Positions 15,412-23,610 of a DNA stretch of 36,482 nucleotides are shown piece by piece. The position numbers and the translations under genes are program-made. This DNA is from a virus. The stretch lies in IMG/VR virus record IMGVR_UViG_3300046683_000887, positions 1 to 36,482 of that record. One strand, given 5' to 3'. Under the pieces are notes generated by a model. The model was not told where the DNA came from, did no database searches, and saw nothing but the letters and a program-made list of their open reading frames with translations. Within the stretch, counting starts at the first letter, position 1, and the number at the start of each line of letters is the position of its first letter.

Positions 15412-15879
15412 ATGCGTCGATTCACCCTGCTCCGCCTGGCCGCAGTCGTGGCGGTCCTGGTCTTCCTCCTTCCGGCGCCGGCTAGTGCGCACACCTCGCT
15501 CGTCCTGAAGGCCTCGGGCGCCCAGACCACGGCCGGCAACGGCTCGGCGGTGGAGATCGGGTCCTTCCGGAGGGCCACGATCTATGTGAACGTGACCGCG
15601 GGCTCGGGGACGGTGAACCCGTTCCGCGTCTGGATCGAAGGCTCGCCCGATGGCACGAACTGGTACGAGCTGCCCTGCGATCTGATTCTGAAGGCGGGAA
15701 CCGCCGCGCCGGGCGCGGGCGCGGTCAATCAGCGGGACATCGTCAACGAGGCGGCGCTCGTGACCTCGCAGAAGTACGTCGCCAACTGCGAGATCTTCAC
15801 CTCCACGATTCGCGCCGCCTGGAACATCGCCGGCGCCACGCCGAGCGAGACCTTCGACATCACCATGGCGGGGAAATAG
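15412..15879 (+). CDS. Exported beta-sandwich protein within the neck/tail cluster
   Basis: A 155-residue protein from ATG 15412 behind AAGGAG. The N-terminus MRRFTLLRLAAVVAVLVFLL followed by PAPASA is a classical Sec signal peptide with AXA cleavage near residue 26. The mature part has YVNVTAGSGTVNPFRVWIEG, SPDGTNWYEL and a closing ETFDITMAGK. It resembles small all-beta phage proteins found in this slot (pattern 'V-T-SGT ... V-EGS-DG-TW ... IGG-TPS-TF'), which, as far as I recall, normally lack signal peptides. It lies between a gp10-like protein and the tail terminator. Either the virion protein is unusually exported or a moron occupies the slot. Confidence 0.75.
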   Translation: MRRFTLLRLAAVVAVLVFLLPAPASAHTSLVLKASGAQTTAGNGSAVEIGSFRRATIYVNVTAGSGTVNPFRVWIEGSPDGTNWYELPCDLILKAGTAAPGAGAVNQRDIVNEAALVTSQKYVANCEIFTSTIRAAWNIAGATPSETFDITMAGK

Positions 15880-15886
15880 GGACTCG

Positions 15887-16306
15887 ATGCCATCCGTTGC
15901 CCAGCAGGTCCGCGCCGCCCTCCTCGCCGAGATCCAGCAGGTCCCGGGGATCGGCGAGACCGGCTATGACCCGGAGCTGTGGGACAAGGTGACGCGCGTG
16001 CCTGGGGCGACGGTGGTGCTCGACACGGTAGAGAAGGAGCGCTCTCCGACGCGCTCGAAGTATGCCCTCGGGCGCTACATCGTGGCATGCACGCTCCGGG
16101 GGGAGAACCTGCAGGACCAGTTCGACACGCTCATGGCGGCGGTGGAGAACCAGATCGAGGACGACCCCAGCCTCGGAGGCCTCGCCATGGACGCATGGGT
16201 CGCGGGGTGCGGCCCCTTCGCCACATCGAGGGACATCGCGCTGAAGAGCTATATCCGGGGGATCGTCGTCATGGTGGAGTACCGGCACCCGCGGGCGGCC
16301 GCGTGA
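15887..16306 (+). CDS. Tail terminator / tail completion protein
   Basis: A 139-residue protein. The start VAQQVRAALLAEIQQVPGIG, the central basic beta segment and YIRGIVVMVEYRHPRAA at the end match siphovirus tail terminator proteins, which cap the tail tube and attach it to the head. Its place between a gp10-like protein and the major tail protein supports this. The start ATG is 7 bp after the previous stop. Confidence 0.7.
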   Translation: MPSVAQQVRAALLAEIQQVPGIGETGYDPELWDKVTRVPGATVVLDTVEKERSPTRSKYALGRYIVACTLRGENLQDQFDTLMAAVENQIEDDPSLGGLAMDAWVAGCGPFATSRDIALKSYIRGIVVMVEYRHPRAAA

Positions 16307-16316
16307 GGAGGGGCAG

Positions 16317-16490
16317 ATGAAGCTGCGCTACGTGGGGCAGGGAACGGTCTCGATCGAGGGCGCCGGCGAGGTCGGCCATGGAGGAACGATCGAGGTTCCG
16401 GAAGCGGTCGGGGCGGCGCTCCTCGCAGAGCAGCCGCAGCACTTCGAGCAGGCGGACGCCCCTGGCGCCGCGGACAAGGGGGGTGACTGA
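16317..16490 (+). CDS. Small conserved tail-region protein
   Basis: A 57-residue protein from ATG 16317, behind GAGGAGGGG. It begins MKLRYVGQGTVSIEGAGEVG and continues with GGTIEVPEAVGAALLAEQPQ. This is the common short SH3-like phage protein (Y-V-G ... G-x-V ... V-P-x-x-x-A-x-x-L) found before major tail genes. Function unknown. It ends in a TGATG overlap with the major tail gene. Confidence 0.65.
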   Translation: MKLRYVGQGTVSIEGAGEVGHGGTIEVPEAVGAALLAEQPQHFEQADAPGAADKGGD

Positions 16491-17467
16491 TGCCTGGCGG
16501 ATTCGGACGGAACACCTTCGTCGGCTGGGACCTGGAGACCACCTGGGGCACGCCGGTCGCCGCTGCCAAGTACGCCGAGCTCGTCTCGGAGAACGTCGAG
16601 ACGCTCCGGACGCGCGAGCCGCGCCAGGTCATCCGCAGCCTGCACGATGCCCGGGAGGCCAACCTCTACGACAAGCTCTTCGGGGTGAAGGGTCCCTTCG
16701 CCATCGAGCTGAACTACGGTGGGCTCCTTCGGCTCTTCGAGCACCTCTTCGGCGATTCGTCGGACGCGATCGTCGCGACGGAGCCGGGCGTCCGCTGGAC
16801 GCACCTCTTCACGATCCAGAACACGATCGCTTCTGGCAAGGGGCTGTCGCTGCACATCAACCGGGACGTTGACAACGGCTCGACGCCGCAGCTGCGGGTC
16901 GCCGGCTACAAGATCAACTCGGCAAAGTTCACTCTCAAGCCGGACCAGAACGCGCAGGTCGAGTTCGACGGCGTGGGGAAGGACGCGAGCCTGATCGCCG
17001 CGGTCTCCCCGACCCTGCCAGGGACGAGCTTCTACGTCGCGGGGCACCAGCTCGCCGTGCTGTTCGACACGGTCGCCCGGCCGGTCGATTCGGTCGAGTT
17101 CACCTTCGACAACGGCCTCGACATCGAAAAGCGCGTCGTGGGTTCGAAGAACATCGCCGAGCCGATCCGCTCCGACAAGCAGATCGCGATCGAGGGCACG
17201 ATCACGATGGATGCCATACAGGCGGACTGGTCGAAGCTCGACGCCGGGACGCTGTTCCGTCTGGACCTGAACCACACCGGCCCGACGCTCGGGGGCGGGA
17301 CTTACCAGATGAACTTCGCCTTCCTGAAGTGCCTGGTGAACGGCAATCCGTTCGTGGTGAAGGGGGCGGGCGTGGTCAAGTCGGTGATCCCGTTCCGGGC
17401 GCTGCTCCCGGTCTCGGGCGAGCGCCTCAGCCTGACCGTCGTGAACGCCGAAGCCACGGTCGCCTGA
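16490..17467 (+). CDS. Major tail (tube) protein
   Basis: A 325-residue protein. The opening RNTFVGWDLETTWGTPVAAA is typical of siphovirus tail tube proteins, followed by beta-rich repeats such as GPFAIELNYGGLLRLFEHLF and the C-terminal LSLTVVNAEA. It follows the tail terminator and precedes the tail chaperone pair and tape measure, the standard order. No signal peptide or cysteine-rich segment is present. Confidence 0.85.
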   Translation: MPGGFGRNTFVGWDLETTWGTPVAAAKYAELVSENVETLRTREPRQVIRSLHDAREANLYDKLFGVKGPFAIELNYGGLLRLFEHLFGDSSDAIVATEPGVRWTHLFTIQNTIASGKGLSLHINRDVDNGSTPQLRVAGYKINSAKFTLKPDQNAQVEFDGVGKDASLIAAVSPTLPGTSFYVAGHQLAVLFDTVARPVDSVEFTFDNGLDIEKRVVGSKNIAEPIRSDKQIAIEGTITMDAIQADWSKLDAGTLFRLDLNHTGPTLGGGTYQMNFAFLKCLVNGNPFVVKGAGVVKSVIPFRALLPVSGERLSLTVVNAEATVA

Positions 17468-17492
17468 GGCGCGGCCAGGGGGAGAAAGCCTG

Positions 17493-17891
17493 ATGTCGGA
17501 GAAAAATGGAGGCGGGGCCGTCCGGGAGCAGCTGCTCGCGGCGCGCCGCCGGAAGATCGCCACGACCCTCGGCTTCGAGGTGCAGGTGCGGGCCCTGGGA
17601 TACGCCGACCTGAGCGCGCTGATGGGGGTCCTCCTCGATGTCAGCACGCTGGGTGAGGAGGCGAAGAAGACCAGCGCCGAGGACCTAGTGAAGACGCCGA
17701 AGGGGGTCGCGGTGCTAGCGAGCGTCGAGAAGGTCCTGATCGCCGGCTGCGTCGAGCCGAAGCTCGGCTCGGACCCGGCCGCGGGGCCGGTCCCGGCGGA
17801 CCTGCCGATCCCAGACCAGCTCGCCATCTTCACCGCCATCCTCGAGCTGTCCGGGTACTCGAAGGAGGCCGGGGCCGCGGTCCGCCCTTAG
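17493..17891 (+). CDS. Tail assembly chaperone, first part (lambda gpG-like)
   Basis: A 132-residue protein from ATG 17493. REQLLAARRRKIATTLGFEV, VQVRALGYADLSALM and a helical C-terminus (DQLAIFTAILELSGYSKEAG) fit the first of the two overlapping chaperone genes before the tape measure. These coat the tape measure protein before tail polymerisation. It ends at TAG 17889-17891. The second frame is offset by -1, and CCCTTAG at the stop could permit slippage. Confidence 0.75.
   Translation: MSEKNGGGAVREQLLAARRRKIATTLGFEVQVRALGYADLSALMGVLLDVSTLGEEAKKTSAEDLVKTPKGVAVLASVEKVLIAGCVEPKLGSDPAAGPVPADLPIPDQLAIFTAILELSGYSKEAGAAVRP
17885..17891 (+). promoter_or_regulatory. Possible -1 frameshift site at the chaperone stop codon
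   Basis: The zero-frame codons CGC CCT TAG contain C CCT TAG. Proline tRNA on CCT could re-pair with CCC, after which TTA GTC GCC continues in the -1 frame through the downstream chaperone frame to 18073, making a product of about 193 residues. The motif is only half of the canonical X XXY YYZ pattern, so reinitiation is a real alternative. Confidence 0.35.
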
Positions 17892-17908
17892 TCGCCGACC
17901 GGCAGTCG

Positions 17909-18073
17909 ATGGAGATCCTCGATGCCATCGCCCGCCGGTACGGCGTCAGGCCCTCGGTGGTGGCGGGCGTCGAGGAGCCCTTTCCGGCCTTCTCGATCGA
18001 CCTCCACGCGCACAACTGGGGCGTACAACGTGAGGAGATCTTGAGGGCGCAGGCGGAAGCGCGGAGACGTTGA
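17909..18073 (+). CDS. Tail assembly chaperone, second part (gpT-like)
   Basis: A 54-residue frame from ATG 17909, in the -1 frame relative to the upstream chaperone. It reads MEILDAIARRYGVRPSVVAG, then AFSIDLHAHNWGVQREEI, which matches the C-terminal extension region of tail chaperones ('A-x-R-F/Y-G-V-x-P-S ... D'). It may be made by frameshifting or by reinitiation 17 bp after the upstream TAG. It ends one base before the tape measure ATG. Confidence 0.65.
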   Translation: MEILDAIARRYGVRPSVVAGVEEPFPAFSIDLHAHNWGVQREEILRAQAEARRR

Positions 18074-18074
18074 G

Positions 18075-19982
18075 ATGGGCGGCCAGACCGAACGCACCGT
18101 CAGCATCATCATCAAGGCGAAGGACGACGCCACCTCCGCGTTCGACAACATCGTCCGCTCGGTCACCTCGATCCAGGGCGTTGCCCTGCTGGCCGCGGCC
18201 GCGGTCGCCGGACTGGCTTACGCCTTCGCCAAGGTCACGGATGCGGCCGCGGAGCAGGAGATCGCCGACGTCAAGCTGGCCGCCGCGCTCCGCTCGGTTG
18301 GGGAGAACACTGCCGCCAACCGGCAGCACCTCAACACCTTCATCACCCAGCTCGAGGACCTGACCGGCGTCAGCGACGAAACGATCTCCTCGGCCGTCGG
18401 GCTCATCGCCCAGCTCGCGCGGCTGAGCGGCGCCCCGCTCGAGGATGCCACGCGCAACGCCCTCGACCTCTCGGCCGCGCTGGGGATCGACCTCGAACAG
18501 GCCGCAACGATGGTCGCCCGCGCTACCGAGGGCAATGTCCAGGCGCTCCGGCGCTACGGCATCGTCATCGATGAGACGCTCCCCAAGTCCCAGCAGGCTG
18601 CGGAAGCGGCTCGCCGGATCCATGAGCAGTTCGGCGGCATGGCCGAAGCGATGGGCGGGACCGTCCACGCCGCCTTCGTGCGCATCGCCAACGACTTCGA
18701 CAACCTCGAGCAGGCCCTCGGCAAGGCGGTCATCGAGAACGAGACGTTCCGCGCCCTCCTCGAGATCATCTCCGACCTCCTGAAGCGCGCCACGGGCTTC
18801 GTCGCCGACCACAGCACGGCGATCCAGACCCTGACCACCTGGACGAGTCGCGCGGCGATTGCGGTCATTCGGTTCGGCGTCGAAAACGTCAACCAGCTGG
18901 CGCGCTCGATCCAATCCTGGACGACGCTGACGGAGCTCGTGCTCGGCTTCGCCCTGAAGGTCGAGACCGCCGGCCCCCTCTGGTTGAAGAAGGCTCTGGG
19001 CATCGACGAGGGGGACGTCCTCGGCATCGCCGAAAAGATCGGCAAGCTGGTGATGTTCCTCGAGCAGATCCGGGAGACCGCCCAGGCGGTCGGGGACTCG
19101 ACCTCCGGCGCCCTCGACGACATCCAGAAGCGGCTCGAGGCGATCGGCAAGGGCGTGCACGACACCGCGGCCGGCCTGGGCAAGGGCGTGCCCCCGGCGA
19201 CGGAGAAGCTCGGAGAGCTGGACCAGATCCTCAAGGACCTCGGCGCCGACACAATGCCGCAGCTCGCGGCGATGGCGACCGAAGTCGATCGCGCCCTGGT
19301 GCTCCTCTCTCAGAACCTGGCGGCCGGGAATCTCACACCGGAGCAGTACGACCACATCCTCGAGGTCATCACCCAGATCACCCAGAAGCTGCCGCAGTGG
19401 ACGGACGACAGCAAGGCGGCGCTCATGCCGCTGATCGACATTCGCGACGTGCTGATGGAGATCAGCGACGTGCTCGACCAGCAGCTGCAGGAGAGCACGC
19501 TGCGCTTCTCGGACACCCTGATCGACGGGGCCTTCGGCGCGAAGATCGCCTGGGGCCAGTTCTTCAAGCAGATGCTGGCCGACCTGGCGAAGGCCATCGC
19601 CCGCGCCCTGATCATGAAGTTCATCTTCGAAGCGTTCTCTGGGGGGCTGGGGGGCAGCTTCGGTGATGCGCAGGCGGCAGCAGATGTGGGTGCAGGGGCT
19701 GACTTCGGGCTGGAATCCTCGACGGTCCTGGGGTCAATCAGGCCGGTGGCGGCCGTGTTCCCGACGGCTCAGTCCGCCTCGCCTGGGTTCGCAGCAGCAG
19801 CGTCCGCTGGCGTCAACACCCAGCCTGGGGCCGGACCGTCCGCGAGCGGCCTGATCCAGATGTTCAACCAGATCGTGCCCATCAGGAACCGGGAGGCCGA
19901 GCTGGCCGACCTCATTACGGGAATGAACGAGTTCGTCGAACGGAAGGGCTTCCGCCTGGTGGCGTCGCACGTGCTGGCGTGA
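18075..19982 (+). CDS. Tape measure protein
   Basis: A 635-residue, mostly helical protein. TVSIIIKAKDDATSAFDNIV is a classic tape-measure opening. A hydrophobic segment (VALLAAAAVAGLAYAFAKVT) follows, then repeated coiled-coil blocks such as ARATEGNVQALRRYGIVIDE, FKQMLADLAKAIARALIMKF near the C-terminus, and an alanine/glycine-rich linker. Tape measures set tail length at roughly 1.5 angstroms per residue, so this predicts a short tail near 95 nm. It follows the chaperone pair, as expected. A convergent minus-strand gene begins its stop codon 8 bp downstream. Confidence 0.9.
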   Translation: MGGQTERTVSIIIKAKDDATSAFDNIVRSVTSIQGVALLAAAAVAGLAYAFAKVTDAAAEQEIADVKLAAALRSVGENTAANRQHLNTFITQLEDLTGVSDETISSAVGLIAQLARLSGAPLEDATRNALDLSAALGIDLEQAATMVARATEGNVQALRRYGIVIDETLPKSQQAAEAARRIHEQFGGMAEAMGGTVHAAFVRIANDFDNLEQALGKAVIENETFRALLEIISDLLKRATGFVADHSTAIQTLTTWTSRAAIAVIRFGVENVNQLARSIQSWTTLTELVLGFALKVETAGPLWLKKALGIDEGDVLGIAEKIGKLVMFLEQIRETAQAVGDSTSGALDDIQKRLEAIGKGVHDTAAGLGKGVPPATEKLGELDQILKDLGADTMPQLAAMATEVDRALVLLSQNLAAGNLTPEQYDHILEVITQITQKLPQWTDDSKAALMPLIDIRDVLMEISDVLDQQLQESTLRFSDTLIDGAFGAKIAWGQFFKQMLADLAKAIARALIMKFIFEAFSGGLGGSFGDAQAAADVGAGADFGLESSTVLGSIRPVAAVFPTAQSASPGFAAAASAGVNTQPGAGPSASGLIQMFNQIVPIRNREAELADLITGMNEFVERKGFRLVASHVLA

Positions 19983-19990
19983 GGCGCGAA

Positions 19991-20749
19991 CTACTGGCTG
20001 GCGGCGGACCAGGTCGGAGAGGGCGACGAGGAGCCGGCGGCTCGTGCCCCGGAGGAGACCGCGATGCGACAGGCCTCTTCCGTGTCGAAAGTCAGCGGTC
20101 GCCAATCCCCTGCGAGTCGGTACTTCCTTCCGCCAGCCCTGAGCCTCGTCTCCCGATCGTCCTGTCCCAGGAGAGTGAGCGGCGCGCAGGCTTCGAAGGT
20201 CTCGCGGCAGTCGGGCTGGACGGATTCTACGGCTGCAGCAGTTCCAAGACCGGCGAGAGCCCAGAGTCCAAGGAACTCGCCACCTCCGCCCGAATAGCAC
20301 AAGGGCTGGGGAAGGAAGGCGAGCTGGCCCTCGACCTTGATTCCATTGCGCATGTGCTCCTCTGCCGCGGCAAGCTTCCGTTCCCATTCTGGCGTCAGCG
20401 GCGCCACCGTCAGCGAGATGACCTTCGCGGTGTGTGCTCCCTGGACCTGAAGGTGCAGCTCCTGGCCGGCCACCGCCGACCGGAGCAGCTTCTGCGCGGC
20501 GATGGCGTCGCGCACCGGTCGCCCGTCGATGCTCAGGATCGTGTCTCCGGCGTGCAGCCTCCTGAAGGCCGGCGATACAGCCAGGACGGAGGCGACCTGG
20601 AGCACATGCGGGTTCCCCGGCGGGCTGGTGAACAGGGCGCCGATCAGCCCGGCGCGCGGCGGCAGGTCTATGCCCGGCGCTTCGGGGCCCGCCAGAGCGA
20701 CCGCGGAGAAGGCGCACAGCATCAGGGCGATGAATGGGTGACGGGTCAT
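19991..20749 (-). CDS. Exported PDZ-domain protein encoded antisense (moron candidate)
   Basis: The only convincing minus-strand gene: 252 residues from an ATG at 20749, with GGAGG nine bases upstream. MTRHPFIALMLCAFSAVALA is a Sec signal peptide. Residues about 36-118 form a PDZ-like domain: VLAVSPAFRRLHAGDTILSI, DGRPVRDAIAAQKLLRSAVA and ELHLQVQG. After a helix (EWERKLAAAEEHM), a domain with four cysteines follows (C151, C181, C188, C227), possibly disulfide-bonded in the periplasm. The gene interrupts the tape measure-to-tail-tip order and converges on the tape measure gene with an 8-bp gap. An exported PDZ protein could bind envelope proteases, secretion components or receptors; superinfection exclusion is a guess. 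The overlapping plus-strand frame lacks any protein signature. Confidence 0.8.
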   Translation of the reverse strand: MTRHPFIALMLCAFSAVALAGPEAPGIDLPPRAGLIGALFTSPPGNPHVLQVASVLAVSPAFRRLHAGDTILSIDGRPVRDAIAAQKLLRSAVAGQELHLQVQGAHTAKVISLTVAPLTPEWERKLAAAEEHMRNGIKVEGQLAFLPQPLCYSGGGGEFLGLWALAGLGTAAAVESVQPDCRETFEACAPLTLLGQDDRETRLRAGGRKYRLAGDWRPLTFDTEEACRIAVSSGARAAGSSSPSPTWSAASQ

Positions 20750-20782
20750 TCGGGACGTCCTCCAGGCCCAGACGGGCGGCCT

Positions 20783-20812
20783 TTTCTCAACATCTACCCC
20801 TTCCAGACGGCC
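20783..20812 (-). promoter_or_regulatory. Weak candidate promoter for the antisense PDZ gene
   Basis: On the minus strand, upstream of the ribosome site, TTGCGC is followed after 17 bases by TAGATG. Each hexamer has three of six consensus matches, so support is weak. Just upstream is an 11-bp palindrome GGGAATTTCCC (20821-20831), which could be an operator. Confidence 0.2.
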
Positions 20813-20848
20813 AGCGCAAGGGGAATTTCCCTCCTGGCGGCCGCGTGA

Positions 20849-21943
20849 GTGGGGACGCCCTGGCTCTGGACGCTCGATGACGGCCCCAGCGATCTGGCCG
20901 GGGGAGGGGGGCTCGGGGACCGCCGGCTGCTCTTCTACCCCGAGACCAGCGGGACAATCACGGTCACGATCCCGTTCGGCGGTTCGGGGACGATCTACTT
21001 CTGGTCGGCCGCGAACCAGCCAGGGGCGAGCGACTGGCCGGTGGGGCCCTATCAGGTGGAGCTCTACGTCACCGGGGCGAACGCCCACGTCAACGTCAAG
21101 CTCACGAGCATCACGCGCACCGACGGGTTCGGCACCGCAATCGAGTCGTACGCCTCAGCTGGAGCCGACCTGCCGTGCAGCCCCACCGGCCCGAAGGCTT
21201 GGAGCGGCACCACCCTCGCGCCGGCTATCCAGCCGACCGCTGGGGACCGTGTTCGCCTCGGCTTCACCTTCACGCATGATGGCTCCATCGGCTCGCGGGA
21301 CGTCACCTTCGGGTTCGGCGACCCGACCCGCGACTTCATCCAGGTCCCGATCCTGATGGCGAACCCGCAGATCGTCTGGAACGGAAACACGCTGGCCTTC
21401 CCGGGGCCGCTCACCGGCTACGCCTGGCGATCGAGGGCTGATCGGTCGATGGACGTGAGCGCCGGACGTATCTCGGCGACGGGGCTTCGCAGCTCCTACG
21501 ATGAGGTCCGCGTCCAGCTCGCCAACTTCGACGATGTGCAGTTCTACATGGACTCGCAGGCCTGGTGGTCCTGGGCGCGCCGGGGCAAGCAGTACGCCTT
21601 TGCCCTCGACTCGGCCGACGTGGTCGATCTGGCGCTCAGCGGGGCCGCGGCGGCGGGACAGAAGGACATCCCGCTGGCGGTCACCGCCGCGGTTGTGGTG
21701 GGGCGCCGCTATCGCCTGCGCGAGGCCGCCGGCGACGAGGAGGAGATCGTGCAGATCGCCTCCGTCACCACCAACGTCAAGGCGACGGCGCAGGTCAACC
21801 TGAAGTACGGCTACCTCACCGGAGACGTCTTCCGTTCTCTCGACTACTTCCCCAAGGTGGTCAGCGCTGACAGCGACAAGCCCTTCTCCCAGGGGTTCAC
21901 CACGTATGCGCTCGATCATGTGATGACCGAGGACCGCGGCTGA
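20849..21943 (+). CDS. Minor tail / tail-tip protein
   Basis: A 364-residue protein. The GTG start at 20849 comes immediately after a TGA in the same frame. The sequence is beta-rich: TITVTIPFGGSGTIYFWSA, FGFGDPTRDF, then PQIVWNGNTLAFPGPLTGYA and YDEVRVQLANFDDVQFYMDS, a pattern seen in distal-tail (Dit-like) proteins after the tape measure. The assignment rests on position and general beta content. It ends with a TGATG overlap into the tail-hub gene. The lack of a ribosome site and the antisense gene upstream suggest local disruption. Confidence 0.65.
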   Translation: MGTPWLWTLDDGPSDLAGGGGLGDRRLLFYPETSGTITVTIPFGGSGTIYFWSAANQPGASDWPVGPYQVELYVTGANAHVNVKLTSITRTDGFGTAIESYASAGADLPCSPTGPKAWSGTTLAPAIQPTAGDRVRLGFTFTHDGSIGSRDVTFGFGDPTRDFIQVPILMANPQIVWNGNTLAFPGPLTGYAWRSRADRSMDVSAGRISATGLRSSYDEVRVQLANFDDVQFYMDSQAWWSWARRGKQYAFALDSADVVDLALSGAAAAGQKDIPLAVTAAVVVGRRYRLREAAGDEEEIVQIASVTTNVKATAQVNLKYGYLTGDVFRSLDYFPKVVSADSDKPFSQGFTTYALDHVMTEDRG

Positions 21944-23610
21944 TGCCGTACTCGCCGAACGCCAACTGGAACGCCGCGACTGCTCTGGCGGCTCAGCAGC
22001 CGGTCTACTACATCGCGATCGAGGGGCTGACGGCGTACCACTTCTCGACGGCGCCGGTGCGCTCCGCCTCGGTGACCAAGAAGCCCTATCTGCACGTGCC
22101 GTCGGGGATCGGGCAGAAGGTCTCTCAGCTGCAGGGGCGCACGTCGCTGAACCTCTTCAACCTGCAGCTGACGAACCGGAACGGTGAGATCAACGACCTG
22201 TTCGCGACCGAAGCGGCGAGCCCGACGCTGGCCTCGCTAATCAACCGGCGCGTCACTTTGTACGCCGGCTATGCGGAGCTGTCCGAGGCGGATTACGCCC
22301 CCTGGGCCCAGGGCCGCATCAGGAGCATGCGGAACCTGGCGGAGGGAACGCTCTGGGAGTTCGCCATCACCGACCTGCGCCGCGCGCAGCTCGAGACCAT
22401 CTGCATCAACGCCGACGCCCGCGGCTCGCAGGTCCAGCTCGCCTTCGCCGCCGACACGGCGGCCGGGGCCGGACTCATCGTCACGAACGGCGACCCTTCC
22501 GGCTGGAGCCAGGGGGACCGCATCTTCCTCGGCCCGAGCACCGATGCCGGGAATCCCGGCGCCGAGGAGAAGGTCACCGTTCAGCAGGTACGCAACGTCA
22601 CCAACCAGGTCTTCATCGACCCGCCGCTGACCTTCAACTACAAAGCTGGCGATGCCATCCGCACGGCGAGCACTGTGCTCCAGGGGAGCCCGTACAATAT
22701 CCTCCTGGCATTGCTCACGGGCGATTTCGCCAACGGCTCCTGGCCGCTCGACCTGGCGCTGGGGCTTCCCACCGGGCTTGGAATCGACCCCGCTGACATC
22801 GACGTCGCGAGCATCCAGAAGGAGCGGGACCGCAGCCGGGTCGGCTGGATCATGCGCTTCGACATCGCGCGGCCAACCGGAGGATCGTCTTTCATCGAGG
22901 CGAACATCTACCGGTGGCTCGGCTACCCGAGGATCCTGCTGAATGGCAAGATCTCCTTCCGCGCTTTCCGAGCCCCCTACTCGGACGACGTCATCACCGG
23001 CCTGGCGACACTGACGGAGGCCGACATCATCGACTGGGAGAGCGATCGCGACGTCGATTCTCACGTCAACCGCGTCGTCCTGGGCGTCGATACGGCGCTC
23101 GGTGGCGGCCAGCCGGCGCAGATCGTCACCTCCGAAGATACCGCCGACCAGGCGCTCACTGAGGAGCAGGCGGAAGAGCGCGAGGACTCGACCGGGTTCA
23201 TCGGCGCGTCGGCGGGGATCCGGCACGCAGCATCGGCGGGCTCTGTGTTCCTACGCCGCTTTCTCGACGGGCCCTGGCAGGTGCGCCTGCATTGCCACCG
23301 GACCAAGCGTGCCCTCGAGGTCGGGGAGGACGTCCTCCTGACGCACTCCCGAATCCCGAACCCCGCGAGCGCAACTCCCGGGGTCTCGGCGCGGCGCATG
23401 GAGATCGTCGAACGGAATGAGGACCTCGCCGGCGGACGTGTCGAGCTGGTACTGCAGGACGCCAACTTCACCCGACCCTGGATCATCGGACCGCCTGGGG
23501 GACTGCCACTGTACGACTCGGCGAGCGCCTCCGACAAGGAGCACTTCTACATCGGGCCCTCGGGTGGGGGCAATTTCGGCGACGGCTTGCCGACCTACGA
23601 GATCTGCTGA
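21943..23610 (+). CDS. Tail-tip hub / baseplate protein
   Basis: A 555-residue protein starting at an ATG that overlaps the previous stop. It begins PYSPNANWNAATALAAQQPV and continues with NLQLTNRNGEINDLFATEAA, RVTLYAGYAELSEADYAPW, QGRIRSMRNLAEGTLWEFAI and NRVVLGVDTALGG. This order of beta domains resembles siphovirus tail hub proteins that attach fibres and contact the host. No catalytic motif was recognised. The next gene overlaps by TGATG. Confidence 0.6.
   Translation: MPYSPNANWNAATALAAQQPVYYIAIEGLTAYHFSTAPVRSASVTKKPYLHVPSGIGQKVSQLQGRTSLNLFNLQLTNRNGEINDLFATEAASPTLASLINRRVTLYAGYAELSEADYAPWAQGRIRSMRNLAEGTLWEFAITDLRRAQLETICINADARGSQVQLAFAADTAAGAGLIVTNGDPSGWSQGDRIFLGPSTDAGNPGAEEKVTVQQVRNVTNQVFIDPPLTFNYKAGDAIRTASTVLQGSPYNILLALLTGDFANGSWPLDLALGLPTGLGIDPADIDVASIQKERDRSRVGWIMRFDIARPTGGSSFIEANIYRWLGYPRILLNGKISFRAFRAPYSDDVITGLATLTEADIIDWESDRDVDSHVNRVVLGVDTALGGGQPAQIVTSEDTADQALTEEQAEEREDSTGFIGASAGIRHAASAGSVFLRRFLDGPWQVRLHCHRTKRALEVGEDVLLTHSRIPNPASATPGVSARRMEIVERNEDLAGGRVELVLQDANFTRPWIIGPPGGLPLYDSASASDKEHFYIGPSGGGNFGDGLPTYEIC

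Noticed and set aside
19979-20848. A 289-codon plus-strand frame over the PDZ gene
   Set aside because: It is the mirror of a better-supported minus-strand gene with signal peptide, ribosome site and PDZ pattern. Only its last about 20 codons are considered as a possible remnant.
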